A DNA stretch of 64,000 bases from positions 247,853,436 to 247,917,435 of the forward strand of contig OZ005648.1 in the NCBI GenBank assembly GCA_963930645.1, in the 5' to 3' direction. Below the pieces are notes generated by a model, which worked only from the letters and a program-made list of their open reading frames with translations, was not told the origin of the DNA and did not search any database. Source of the stretch: Salticus scenicus (Eukaryota; Arthropoda; Arachnida; Araneae; Salticidae). This document shows positions 46,380 through 56,507 of the stretch, piece after piece. Made by a program: the position numbers and the translations under genes. Positions within the stretch are counted from its first letter, which is position 1. Each line of letters opens with the position of its first letter.

Positions 46380-47370
46380 CAAACAAACAAACAACAACAA
46401 CAACAACAACAACAACAAAAAAAAAAAAAAAAAAAAAAAAGAACAGATATCCGTAAAATTTTTGCTTTAAAATATAGCTAACACAAATATCTAAAAACCA
46501 ATTTCTGAAATTTTAGAAATTCGATCCCCAAGGGGGTAGGGGGGGGGGAAGGGGCAAAACGCGATTTCGCATAATCCTATATATCTCAAACAACAACAAC
46601 AACAAAAAAAAAAACAGATATACGTGAAATTTTTGCTCTAAAATATAGCTCACACAAATATCTAAAAACCAATTTCTGGAATTTTAAAAATTCGTCCGAG
46701 GTGAGGCGGGAAGGCTATGGGGAAAAAAATAGAAATATAGTTAAGCCGTTCAAAATTCCTATAGATAGGTTTTAGAGGGTTGCAAATCGAATGAGGATAT
46801 TTTCGAAAGTGTAAAGTTATTAGGAGGGGCGGGAAGGGGGGCTATAGGCGGAGGGGCAAAAAATAAAAATTAAGTTCGATCGTTCAAAATTGGTACATAG
46901 AGGTTTTTATACCTACAAATCGATTGCGGATATTTTCGAATTTGTAAAATTATTGGAAGGGGCGGGAAGAGACAGGAAGGTTGGGGGGAGGGGGGGAGGG
47001 AAAAAACAATAGAAACAGAGTTAGACCGTTCAAAATTGGCACGTAAGGGTTTTTGGGACCTACAAATCGAATGCAGATATTTTCAAATTATTAGCATACA
47101 CGGAAAGGGGTGAGGGGCAAAGGGGCAAAAATATAGATATAAGAGTTAGAGTGTTGAAAATTAGTGTTATTACGTTTTAAGGCCAGATAAATCGATTGCG
47201 GATATTTTCGAAAGTGTAGAATTATTACAAGGGGGGGGGGGAGCGCAGGGGCAAAAATAAAGAAATTCAGATAGAACGTTGGAAATTAGTATTAATAAGT
47301 TTAAAACCCCGAGAAAACAATTGCGGATACTTTTGAAAGTATAAAATCATTAGGAGGGGCGGGAATGGTG
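46380..47370. repeat. G-rich tandem array in Helitron-like element
   Basis: Two leading units (46430-46690) share ATATACGTGAAATTTTTGCT, TAAAATATAGCTCACACAAA and ATCTAAAAACCAATTTCTG. About five units of 120-140 bp follow, with CGTTCAAAATTGGTAC, ACCTACAAATCGATTGCGGA, TATTTTCGAAAGTGTAAA and a variable GGGGCGGGAAGGGG block. Poly-purine runs are extensive. The unit recurs inverted at 30470-30725. Confidence 0.8.
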
Positions 47371-47588
47371 GGCGAAAGTACACGCGCACCGTGAGCGCGT
47401 GTATACGCTGCCGCGGGCAGTGGGGGCCCGGGTCGATTATTCCACCGATGAGAGAAGAATTTTTTTTTTTACTTTTTTCTCTTATGATAATATAGTGATT
47501 CATTAAGAGTGTTGAACATAAATGCGCGCGCAGCGCAAATGCGCTGCGGAAGGCAGTGAGGACCGGATGCGACATTTTTTCCGATCAG

Positions 47589-47626
<38 letters not shown>

Positions 47627-47896
47627 TCACATAATAAAAATTAATGCAATTTTGAGAATTCATTAATTAGAATGATTTGTTCAAAAATAGTGACCAGTGA
47701 AGCGGGTGCAGCTTGCTAGTATAGCATATATTATGAAAGATATGATTGAAAATCTAACGGTGTTGGCTGCTTTTACCTGAAAAAAAATAGCTACATCTAA
47801 TTTAGAATAGGTTGAATTGCTTATGCTTGAATCTATTTTAAATGCTCCGAAACCAACCAAATTTTCTGAGGTAAAAGGAATTTTAGGCTTTATTAG

Positions 47897-48631
47897 TTCC
47901 CCATCATACTATAGGTATGGGAAACTTGGGAAATCGTGAAAATTTTCGATCTCGGTTTTTTTACTTTTTTACACGTTTTCAGATGTGAGGATTCCGAAAA
48001 TATCCAAATGGGTATGGTGTCCTTCTGTAGGGTGTCTGTTAGTTTGTTAGTCTGTTAGTTTGTTAGTCCGTAAGTGTGTCAGTATGTTAGTCTGTGTACA
48101 CGATATCTCAGGAACAAATGATCTCAGAGAAGTCAGACCAGTTTTAAAATATTATTTATGACACTGGCAAGAACCCTATTTATTTGCAACATTCTAATTA
48201 AAAAACTTCAGAAGTTATTCGAAATTTACGATTTTCTTAACATGGGAGAATAGGGCAAAATTTCACTTAAACGTGCATGAAAAGAAATATTTTTATCGTA
48301 AAGATGTAAGAACAGCTCTTAAATATCAGATTTATGCCGGGATGAACATCATGAACTATAAACATGCTACTTTGAAAATTTCGCAAGTTATTCGAAATTC
48401 ACGAATTTCTTAACATGGAAGAACACGGCAAAATTTTGCGTAAATGTCCTTTTTAAGGGATATTTTCATCGTAAAGATGTCAGACTACTTTTAAAATATC
48501 ATCTAAGGTACTGGCAAGAACCCTGTAGAATTGCAACATTCTATTTTATAAACTTCGTAAGTAATTCGAAATTTACGATTATCTTAACATGGGAAAATAG
48601 GGCAAAATTTCACTTAAACGTGCATTAAATG
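47897..48631 (-). repeat. family A repeat, inverted and truncated copy
   Basis: Begins with TAGTTCCCCATCATACTATAG, the terminal inverted repeat of the element at 2685-3990. It continues in opposite orientation through the CTGTTAGTTTGTTAGTC run and three diverged 180-bp units (CGTAAATTTC..TAACATGGGA). It is cut at 48631 by the CACTGTAAAA element, and the far end was not found beyond it. Confidence 0.7.
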
Positions 48632-49356
48632 CACTGTAAAAAATGCTGCAGTAAAATTACGGGCAAAGCCCGGCAGCAGAGATTCCAGTCAAAGCCCGTA
48701 AAAGTACATTTAGATGATGAATGATGTATCGCCAGTAATTTTACGTTGTGATGAAACGTACAAACAACCTGCAAAAAAAGTAGCATTAACCGTAAAATTA
48801 AAAAAGTTAAAGTTTGAGTTTCTCGAATGCTAAAAAAAGTTTCTTCCAATTATTACACATGCGTGCAGGCAGAAATCCACAACACACACAAAAAAAAAAT
48901 ATTTATTTTTTTACACGCAAAAGTCAATTTATTGATTTTCATGCGAAGCAAACCGTCTTGGGTAGCCCGGGATTCGAACTTACAATCATCTGTGACAGAG
49001 GCCCGCGCTTTGCCAACCGCACCATTGGGTTCACAGAGGATTTTCTTTACAAAAACAGATAAAAACAGAAAAACAGAAAAAGTCAACAACAAAAACAATT
49101 ACAAAATTACAACAACAACAATTACAACAACAATTACAAAAAACAGAAAAAGTCAACATCAGAACTGACTGGTTGATAAATATTGTCATACGCACCAAAA
49201 GACTTCTGTAAAATGTTTTATACCGATTTACAGCACGATGTGAAGTAACAAATCTTCAGTTATTTTTACAGAACTAGCTATACAAATTTACAGCAACCTA
49301 TGCTGTATTTATGTTTAAAAAAAGTGCTTTATTTTTACAGAATTTCTTTTACAGTG
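48632..49356. mobile_element. CACTGTAAAA-ended element of unknown superfamily
   Basis: A 725-bp unit with 10-bp inverted tips CACTGTAAAA and TTTTACAGTG, inserted in the family A repeat. The interior has several TACAG/CTGTA motifs, a GGGCAAAGCCCGGCAGCAG hairpin and a tRNA-like segment. Target duplication is not evident. Similar tips bound the element at 59829-60050. No transposase. Confidence 0.5.
48955..49042 (-). repeat. tRNA-like sequence inside TIR element
   Basis: On the minus strand AATGGTGCGGTTGGCAAAGC resembles an A box and GTAAGTTCGAATCCCGGG a B box. Arms do not fold into a convincing acceptor stem, so it is not called as a functional tRNA. Confidence 0.4.
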
Positions 49357-49570
49357 ATTAAGTGTTAACGTGCAAACTATGCATAAAAATTATTTTATTT
49401 TAAGACTATTTTAAAATCTAAATTTGCTATTTTTGACAAAATTAAGAAGTCAGTCAATTCTCATATTGAAAAAACAAAAGCTTTTTTTATTTTTTTTCTA
49501 TAAAGACTACGATACTGAATTTTATGAAAGAAAATCTAACTATTTTCCGAAATCATTTTTATTTGTAAAC

Positions 49571-49804
49571 GGACTGGATTGAATTTGGGAATAAGGCCGA
49601 TTGACTGCTATAGGTCGTAGGCCTTATGGAGAGTGCAATCCGAGGGGTCTTTCTGAGGGGTCTTAACCCGTATGTACACAAGTTTCGCGAAGGAAACCAC
49701 GGAAAACTCCGATCGGCTACGCCGAGGAGCGCGACCTGTGATCGAACCCGGCACCTCACGTCTACCAGCTTTGAGCGCAGAACCGCTCGACCGCTGGTGG
49801 GCTT
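49571..49804 (-). repeat. tRNA-derived SINE, inverted, with target duplication
   Basis: The minus strand reads CAGCGGTCGAGCGGTTCTGC (A box) and CCGGGTTCGATCACAGG (B box), then TTTTCCGTGGTTTCC and AAGACCCC, as in 32025-32250. A near-perfect 15-bp duplication TTTTTATTYGTAAAC flanks it (49556-49570 and 49805-49819). Plus- and minus-strand open frames here are shadows. Confidence 0.88.
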
Positions 49805-49819
49805 TTTTTATTCGTAAAC

Positions 49820-50236
49820 ACTAGCACTAAAGAGGTAGTCTTATTTCAAGATTCTCATTAGAGGTAAATGATGGGTGAGAATTTCTCACCCTTTTTCAAA
49901 AAACAAAATGAAACTTTTGAAAACTATGTGAGATCTCTGAAAATTAACCGAGACGCAGAATAAACTTTGAATAATAATAATAAATCTTTTACATAAATAC
50001 AGAGAATTTGTATCTCCAATTAATACGATTTTTTCATGGTTTTCGATCTTTATGGTTTCAGTAGTGGGTGTAAAAAGAAGAAATAACTAGAGCCTAATTC
50101 TTATTCATCCAAACAGGTTTTCATTATAAGGCCGATTTCAAACTGTGTTTATAAAGTATTAGGCGTATTTGCACTTTTTAGAATAGCAGAAGTTTTTTAT
50201 TTTTTTTTATTTTTTTTAAGCTGTATTTCATTGTAG
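49820..50236. other. AT-rich spacer between two SINEs
   Basis: No gene is recognised. Confidence 0.4.
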
Positions 50237-50470
50237 GGTGCCTACCAGCGGCCGAGCGGTTCTGCGCTCAAAGCTGGAAGACATAAGGTGCCGGGTTGGA
50301 TCCCAGGTCGCGCTCGTCGGCCTAGACGTTTGGAGTTTTCCGTGGTTTTCTTCGAAACTTGAGTAAATACGGACTAGGATCCTTTAGAAAGACCCCCACG
50401 GAGGGTTCTTTCCCTCTGGCCTAGGACGTATAGCAGTCAATCGGCCTTATTCCCAAAATCCAAACCCATT
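50237..50470 (+). repeat. tRNA-derived SINE
   Basis: CAGCGGCCGAGCGGTTCTGC (A box), CGGGTTGGATCCCAGG (B box with one change), TTTTCCGTGGTTTTCTTC and TTTAGAAAGACCCCCACGGA, same family as 32025-32250. A target duplication is not clear. Confidence 0.82.
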
Positions 50471-51169
50471 GAATGAAGAAAGGACTGAATTATTTCGAGA
50501 GTAGAACCTGCCATATATGATGTAATGTACATATCTGATGGTCATATTCAGATAAAACAGCTTTGTTTTTTAACAGTGAAGATTATACGTAATAATCATA
50601 GGACTTACCTTCAAATGGTTAATTACATATTCATTTTATATTGAAATAAACTTTATTTTAGCATATTGTAAAAAATGCATTGTGGAAACAACATTAAAAT
50701 TTTCCGTTTTCTAAGGCTAAAGGGTTAAGAGCAATTAGAATGCTGTATGTTTAAAAAAAAAAAAAAAATGCTTTTAGTGGATAAAACAATTATTAGGTTG
50801 TAGTTTGTGTATTAGAAATCTGGCTTCAAATCAAGAAACCATTTCAGCTTTCTTTTTTAATGTTTTCTTGTTAATAGACTAAGAAAATCAATTTCATCAA
50901 TATCAATTACTCAGTTTCAGTCAGATGGAAATTTTTTGAATTAAATTAAGAAAACAATAGCTTATTAAAACCAATGGATGTTTCTATGCGTCATGCGTGC
51001 ATAATTAAACACATTCAATTAGTATAAATAACAATCATAGTTTCAGTTTGAAAATGGAATTCTCTCTTGATGTCACTGAAATGATAGCATCTAAAGAGAT
51101 TTTCTCATAAGAAAATGGTTTGGTGAAAGATAAGAGCAATTTGCGTAGATTAATGGCTTTTTCTCGTAA
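50471..51169. other. AT-rich intergenic sequence
   Basis: Poly-A at about 50753. No gene is recognised. Confidence 0.4.
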
Positions 51170-51316
51170 AAATTCAAAAAATTATACTTTCGAAACATCA
51201 ATTTACGGGCTACGACCGTTTAGCTAGCAAAACGGTCATTTCCCGTAAAATTATACGGTTATTTTCTAAATTATGCTTCCAAAACATTAATTTACGAATT
51301 ATGACCGTTTAGGTAG
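51170..51316 (+). repeat. ~75-bp tandem repeat that hosts the BEL/Pao insertion (left part)
   Basis: One complete unit (ACGACCGTTTAGCTAGCAAA, ACGGTCATTTCCCGTAAAAT) is followed by a second ending TGACCGTTTAGGTAG at 51316. The second unit resumes after the retrotransposon at 57798 (CAAAACGGTCATTTCCCCTA). The complete first unit shows what the empty target looked like. Confidence 0.75.
51312..51316. other. left target-site duplication of BEL/Pao element
   Basis: GGTAG, identical to 57793-57797 on the other side. Five bp is within the normal range for LTR retrotransposon integration. Confidence 0.9.
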
Positions 51317-51894
51317 TGTTGATTCATGGGAAGCGGTGACGGCGACAGCCGATCAGAAGTAGACAGTCATGTGACCAGAGAGAGAAACAAAACTCATTCT
51401 TTTTCTTTTTTTATTATTGATTCTGGTTTTCTCTCTGAACTATTCGAAAAACGGAAGTAACTTTATTCTTGAATTGACATTCTAATATTCAGGCTGAATT
51501 CGTACAGCCAAGTAATCCATTAATTGTTATATTATTCAAATAATAAGTATTATTCTGTTTATTCTTTATAATTCATTCAAGGCATAAAAAAAAAATGCCT
51601 TTATACGTATTCGGAATGTTTAAACCTGTGCTCAAATACTTGAAAGATTCTGTTTTTTTGTTCATCAAGATTCTCTATTAAATTCGATAATTAAAATCAA
51701 GTATATCAGTGATTTGACTTCGCATCTCTTTTCATGAGTGGCCTACATTTACTTCAAGCATCCGGGAAATACAGGAGAGAGGTGAGTTAGATTTAACTTA
51801 ATATTATGCATGCTAAAACTTAGTTTCTTTTTATTAAAATGTTTTTGATGCAGGTCAATTCTTTATGCATGAGTCTAGTTATAATTAATCAACA
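51317..51894 (+). repeat. 5' LTR of BEL/Pao element
   Basis: 578 bp, TGTTGATTCATGGG to AATTAATCAACA. Differs from the 3' LTR at three sites by eye (one in ATTCTCTATT, two in TTTCTTTTTATTAAAA). It should hold the promoter and polyadenylation signals. A strong splice-donor-like string GAGGTGAGT lies at 51779-51787 and an acceptor-like TTTTTGATGCAG ends at 51853. Confidence 0.95.
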
Positions 51895-51900
51895 TGTTTT

Positions 51901-51918
51901 TGGTCCGTTCTTGAGCCA
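51901..51918 (+). promoter_or_regulatory. candidate primer-binding site
   Basis: TGGTCCGTTCTTGAGCCA begins six bases after the 5' LTR. A PBS pairs with a tRNA 3' end (CCA) and so begins TGG, in this position. Which tRNA it matches could not be determined here. Confidence 0.45.
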
Positions 51919-52105
51919 TGAGGCTATCGATGATTTATATACATAAAAAAAAAAAAACTATATATATTTAATATGTATTTGTTATTCTTATTCTTATTCT
52001 TATTCGTAATCATTTATTCTTAAAACGATTTATTTTTGTTCTTGAATGTTTGTTCTGTAATTCGAAGGCCTATAGTTATGTGTATTTAAAATTATATATT
52101 CTAAA

Positions 52106-53104
52106 ATGCCGAAATTATCTAAGCAAGTTTTATTATTTGAAAATTTATGTAAGGAAATCGTTAGTTTTAGAGATAGAGTAAAGGGGTGTAGTAAAGATGA
52201 ACAATCTAAGGTTAAATTATTAAAAACCAAAGTTCAATCGTATGATCATGAAATCGCGGCAATATTTAAATATTTATCCGCTAAAGAGAATGAGGATTAT
52301 ATGGATATGTATTTGAGATATAAGGGAGTGGTTTTTGATTTACTGGTGGAGTTAGAGGACAAAACAGAAGTAGACGCGTGCGATTCAGATACTCACGCGG
52401 AAAATAAAGATGAGAAAAATGGTAAATCGTCTCTTATTAAATTACCGAAATTTGATCTTCCGCGATTTTTTGGTGAAACCGAAAATTGGATTTCTTTTAA
52501 AGAAATTTTTAATTCGACAATTCTACAGAATAATCAATTATCCAAAATTGAAAAACTGCAATATTTACATTCGTCAGTGCGGGGAAACGCAGCTAAATTA
52601 ATTCGAGGATTCGCTCTAAAAGAGGAAAATTTGGATCAATGTTGGGAAATATTAAATGAAAGATATGAAAATAAAAGACAATTAGCATTGAGTCAAATTA
52701 ACAAAATATTTTCTATGAAAATTGTAAAAGCAAACAATGCTAAAACTTTACTTGAGTTATTAGATACTTGTAACGAAGCCGTCAGAAACTTAAAAACTTT
52801 GGGTTTAGATTCTAATGCGTTAAGCGACTTAATTATAATAAAATTCATGATGGGGAAATTGGATGAATCGTTAAAACAGAGATGGGAATTAATGTTGGAT
52901 AGTGATAAATTGCCTGATCTTGATCTTTTTAGGAAATTCGTTGACCGCGAAGCGCGCGGTGTTGAAGAGATAAAATGTAAACAAGACGTAAAATTCACTA
53001 ATTCGAAGAAATCAAACGTATTGAGTACAATTGTGAAAAAGGAAAATACGTGCATTCTTTGTAATGAGCGTCACGCGCTATTTAAATGTCCGACATTTAA
53101 TTGA
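52106..53104 (+). pseudogene. gag: BEL/Pao gag, N-terminal and capsid region
   Basis: ATG at 52106, 332 codons to an in-frame TGA at 53102-53104. Residues about 110-260 (KLPKFDLPRFFGETENWISF followed later by LSKIEKLQYLHSSVRG and CWEILNERYEN) match the DUF1759-type gag region typical of BEL/Pao elements. The N-terminus is lysine/glutamate-rich and possibly helical. It ends with CILCNERHALFKCPTF, the start of the nucleic-acid-binding Cys/His region. The next codons in the same frame continue the family pattern, so the TGA looks like a nonsense mutation inside gag rather than a natural end; readthrough cannot be excluded. Gag forms the particle that packages the RNA. Confidence 0.85.
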
Positions 53105-54811
53105 AAACCGGTTAAAGAAAGATGGAAATTTGTTGAATTAAATAAGTTATGTCAAAATTGCTTACGCCAAAATCATAGGCTGGAGAATTGTAGGATAAAC
53201 ATTAATTGTAAAAATTGTGCAAAAAAACATCATACCTTACTGCATGTTTATGGTAGAAATTCAAATTCTGAAAGGGCGAATCATGTATCACCAGATATCT
53301 CAGTTTCAAATAGTGCTCAGTTTTATTCTAGTAATGTTTTATTATCAACGGCGCTAATTAAGGTTAAATCGAGTAAAGGCAAAATTATGCATTGTAAAGC
53401 TTTGATAGATAATGCTAGTCAAAATTCATTAATTACTAAGGAATGTGCTAAGCGACTAAATTTGCCCTTACGGAGCACGTCGCATAGTATAATAGGGATT
53501 AATTGCGTTTTAGCAGAAACTGCTCTCAACGAAACAGAATTTAAATTCACTCCGCATTTTTCGTCGGAGTCATTTTCAGTCAGCGCTTTTATAGTTGATA
53601 GGGTTACCTCACCTCTCCCTAATTTCCAACTAGCGCAACACGATTGGCCACATATACAGGGATTACAACTGGCGGATCCACAATATTATGCTAGTGGTCC
53701 CATCGATATTCTTCTTGGGGCAGAAATAGTCGCCTCAATCTGCAATGGCAGTCCAATTCAAGGGCCAGCAGGAACTCCTACAGCATTCCCCACAAAGCTG
53801 GGTTACCTCCTTTCAGGACGAATAAACAGTTTTCAATGTACAAATATCAGTTTAACTTGTCATATGACTGTTGATGATGATATCAACAACACTTTAAAAC
53901 AATTTTTTGATACAGAATCAATTCCAAATGTAGAATCAAAAAAGATAGAAAATGATCCTGTGGAAAATATTTATTTGACCACAACTAAAAGAAATAGTCA
54001 GGGAAGATATGTAGTTCATCTACCCTTTAAGCCAGATAAGGCACTAGGTGACAGTAAGTCAGGTGCTATTTCAAGATTTCTTTCCATTGAAAATAAAATT
54101 AAAAAGAACCCACAATTAAAAATGGAGTATTCGAATTTCATGAACGAATATATAAATTTGGGTCATATGACAAAATTAAATCCAGCTGAAATTAATGAAA
54201 CGCCACATTATTATTTACCGCATCATGCGGTGGTAAATGGAAACTCTGAAACAACAAAATTACGTGTAGTATTTGACGCCTCGTTTAAAACAACAAATAA
54301 CAAATCTTTAAATGACATTTTATATATTGGTCCTAAACTACAGTCAAATATTTTTGACAATTTAGTAAAATTTCGAGCCAACCCTGTAGCGTTCAGTGCA
54401 GACATAGCTAAAATGTATCGGCAAATCTTAATTGAAAGGAAACATAGAATCTACCAAAGAATTGTTTGGAGAGAATCTCCCAATGACCAATTATCTTTTT
54501 ACGAATTGAATACTGTCACTTACGGAACAGCTTGTGCACCCTATTTAGCGTTACGCACGCTTAAGCAATTATGTGAGGATGAGGGACAAAATTTTCCATT
54601 GGCAACAGAAATTGCCAAGGAAAATTTTTACATCGACGACTTATTGTCAGGGGCACAATCCCTTCAATTAGCAAAAGATAGAATAATGGAGCTGCAGGCT
54701 CTAATGCAAGCTGGAGGGTTTAAACTTAGGAAGTGGGCTTGTAGCCATCCAGAAGCGCTCTCTGATATTCCAGAGGAAGAGAAGGCTAATTCGGTCATTC
54801 ATTTTTTTTAG
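53105..54811 (+). pseudogene. pol: BEL/Pao zinc knuckle, protease and reverse transcriptase
   Basis: Same frame as gag, from the codon after TGA to TAG at 54809. A zinc-knuckle region at about 53150-53245 reads CQNCLRQNH..ENC then CKNCAKKHHTLLH. The protease core has LIDNASQNSLIT (aspartic protease D-N-A-S in place of the commoner D-S/T-G). Reverse transcriptase follows: KLRVVFDASF, SADIAKMYRQI (first catalytic Asp), YGTACAPYLALRTL and FYIDDLLSG (catalytic YIDD at 54629-54640). The first ATG after the gag stop is at 53387, but that lies inside the protease lead-in and is unlikely to be a real start. The stop lies after the RT core, before the connection domain. Confidence 0.9.
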
Positions 54812-55107
54812 GATAAAGAAAAAATAAATCAAAGAGTACTAGGAATGTTCTGGGATTTAAGTGAAGATACTCTTCAAGTTAGTACCTTAGCTGATCAACA
54901 AATTAATACAAAAAGACAGTTGCTCTCCGTAATTGCGCAAATTTATGATCCCCTCGGAATTATTTCGCCATCTACTATCATCTTAAAAATCATTCTACAA
55001 AAATTGTGGAAGTTGCAATCAACGTGGGATGAGCCTATACCTCCAGATATTTTGCAAGAATGGAAAACTTTTTATAATGAAATTAATGAGTTTAAAGCTG
55101 TCTGTCC
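54812..55107 (+). pseudogene. pol: BEL/Pao pol, RT connection region
   Basis: Continues in the same frame immediately after the TAG at 54809: VLGMFWDLSEDTLQVSTL, then KRQLLSVIAQIYDPLGIIS, a conserved BEL/Pao block between RT and RNase H. Around 55100-55108 the homologous reading moves to another phase; the original phase stops at TAG 55121-55123. A one-base deletion explains the change. Confidence 0.85.
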
Positions 55108-55650
55108 ATTCCACGCTATGTAGGTTCAAATACTAAAGACTGTACAGTTGAACTGCATGGCTTTTGTGATGCCTCTCCGAGGGCGTATGCGGCAGTCGCA
55201 TATTTAAAGATCATAACAAACACGATTCAGGTATATTTAATTGCTGCTAAAACTAGAGTCGCACCCATAAAAGAACACACTTTACCGAAATTAGAATTTT
55301 GTGGGGCTGTACTCGTAGCTGAGTTAATTTGCAACATTCAAAAATCCCTTAAATTTACTCATTCGACATACTGGTACACTGACTCTTCTATTGTATTAAA
55401 CTGGATAAATAACCCTTCAAACAAAGGAAATAGTTTCGTGGCCCATAGAGCCACCAAAATCAGAGCTCTTACTCAATTAGAATCCTGGAGACATATCCCA
55501 GGAAAAGAAAACCCGGCCGATTGTGCCACACACGGATTGTCCCTGGCTAAGTTGAAAGCTAGAACTGAGTGGTGGGAAGGGCCAAAATGGCTCCATAGTT
55601 TTGAGCTACCACCAATGTGCACATTACATTCAGTTTTTGTTCAGAAATAA
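55108..55650 (+). pseudogene. pol: BEL/Pao RNase H domain
   Basis: Read in the shifted frame. It contains ELHGFCDASPRAYAAVAY (first catalytic Asp), TLPKLEFCGAVLVAELI (Glu), YWYTDSSIVLNWI (Asp) and RHIPGKENPADCATHG (final Asp). The four acidic positions of retroelement RNase H are all present, so the domain itself looks intact. It degrades RNA in the RNA:DNA hybrid. The frame ends at TAA 55648-55650 in the linker before integrase; the same frame resumes directly after. Confidence 0.85.
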
Positions 55651-56228
55651 ACTCATCAACATTCGACAGATTCAAGTTCTAAGCCTACACTTTCTAATAA
55701 CACTTTCATATCACATATCACGAAATACTCTAACTATCTAAAACTTTTAAGAATTCTAGCTTATGTTCTGAGATTTATCAATAAAATTAAAACCAAATCA
55801 AAGGAAAGTGGTCCTTTAAAGGCCATAGAGCTAAATCAAGCGGAAATGTGTCTTGTAAAAATTATTCAAAATGCAGAATTTAGTGATGAAATTGCCTTAC
55901 TAAGGAAAGGCAAACTTTTAAAACCTTCACACCATCTATTATGTCTTGATCCTTTTCTGGATGAAGCAGGCATTCTTCGTGTTGGAGGACGCCTGCGGAA
56001 CCACCCATCCTTACGATTTCAAGAAAAACACCCCATATTACTTCCCAAAGCAAATCACGTTACTTCCTTGATAATAACATATTATCATAACTTAAGCTCC
56101 CATGCTGGTCCCAATTTAGTACTTTCACTCCTTAGAAACAAATTTTGGATTCCTCACGGACGCTCCACCGTAAAATCAGTATTAAGACAGTGTATACTCT
56201 GTTTTCGACTGTCAGCTAAGCCAATAAT
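55651..56228 (+). pseudogene. pol: BEL/Pao integrase N-terminal (zinc-binding) domain
   Basis: Same frame as RNase H, after the TAA. DPFLDEAGILRVGGRLRN is the conserved BEL/Pao lead-in. The HHCC zinc-binding part follows: KANHVTSLIITYYHN, LSSHAGPNLVLSLLRNKFW and LRQCILCFRLSAKP. Near 56215-56230 the homology moves to another phase, again consistent with loss of one base. In the original phase the frame runs on to 56310 with unrelated residues. Confidence 0.82.
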
Positions 56229-56507
56229 AAGATGGGGGATCTACCCTCAGAAAGAATCACACCCATTCGGCCCTTTTCGAAAGTTGGTGTCGATTTCGCG
56301 GGACCAGTAATGACAAAATGTCAACATAAACGAAAAGCTACAACCTTTAAATCATATATTGCCCTTTTCATCTGTATGGCGACAAAGGCAGTGCATCTTG
56401 AATGTGTTTCAAATCTTTCTACAGAAGCATTTCTCGCAGCCTTGAAACGCTTCATAGGTAGGCGTGGATACCCCTCTGACATATTTTCGGACAATGGCAG
56501 AAATTAA
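56229..56507 (+). pseudogene. pol: BEL/Pao integrase catalytic core, first part
   Basis: Third frame: MGDLPSERITPIRPFSKVGV then DFAGP (first catalytic Asp at 56291-56293), FKSYIALFICMATKAVHLE, and DIFSDNGRN (second Asp at 56490-56492). TAA at 56505-56507 falls two codons after the DNG motif, where family members have an aromatic residue in a N-F-V-G-A-type context. Integrase inserts the cDNA copy into host DNA. Confidence 0.85.

Larger units (their letters stand above)
45794..47719 (+). mobile_element. Helitron-like non-autonomous element with G-rich satellite (1.9 kb)
   Basis: It starts TCTATATATATAATAATATT after a host A and ends GAAGCGGGTGCAGCTTG-CTAG before a host T. The 3' end closely matches that of the 14179-17253 element (AGCGAAGCGGGCAAAGCCTG-CTAG), and the GCGGGT-GCA-GCTTGC hairpin is kept with G-T pairs. 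The interior holds the GTGTGAGTGACACACC module, a tRNA-like sequence, a CAAA/CATA microsatellite, a G-rich tandem array and two GC-rich hairpin blocks (47380-47440, 47520-47575). No Rep/helicase is encoded. Confidence 0.55.

Noticed and set aside
53387..54811. ATG at 53387 as the start of a separate pol gene
   Set aside because: The same frame is open upstream through the zinc knuckle to the gag stop, and the ATG lies in the protease lead-in; a single interrupted gag-pol frame is the better reading.
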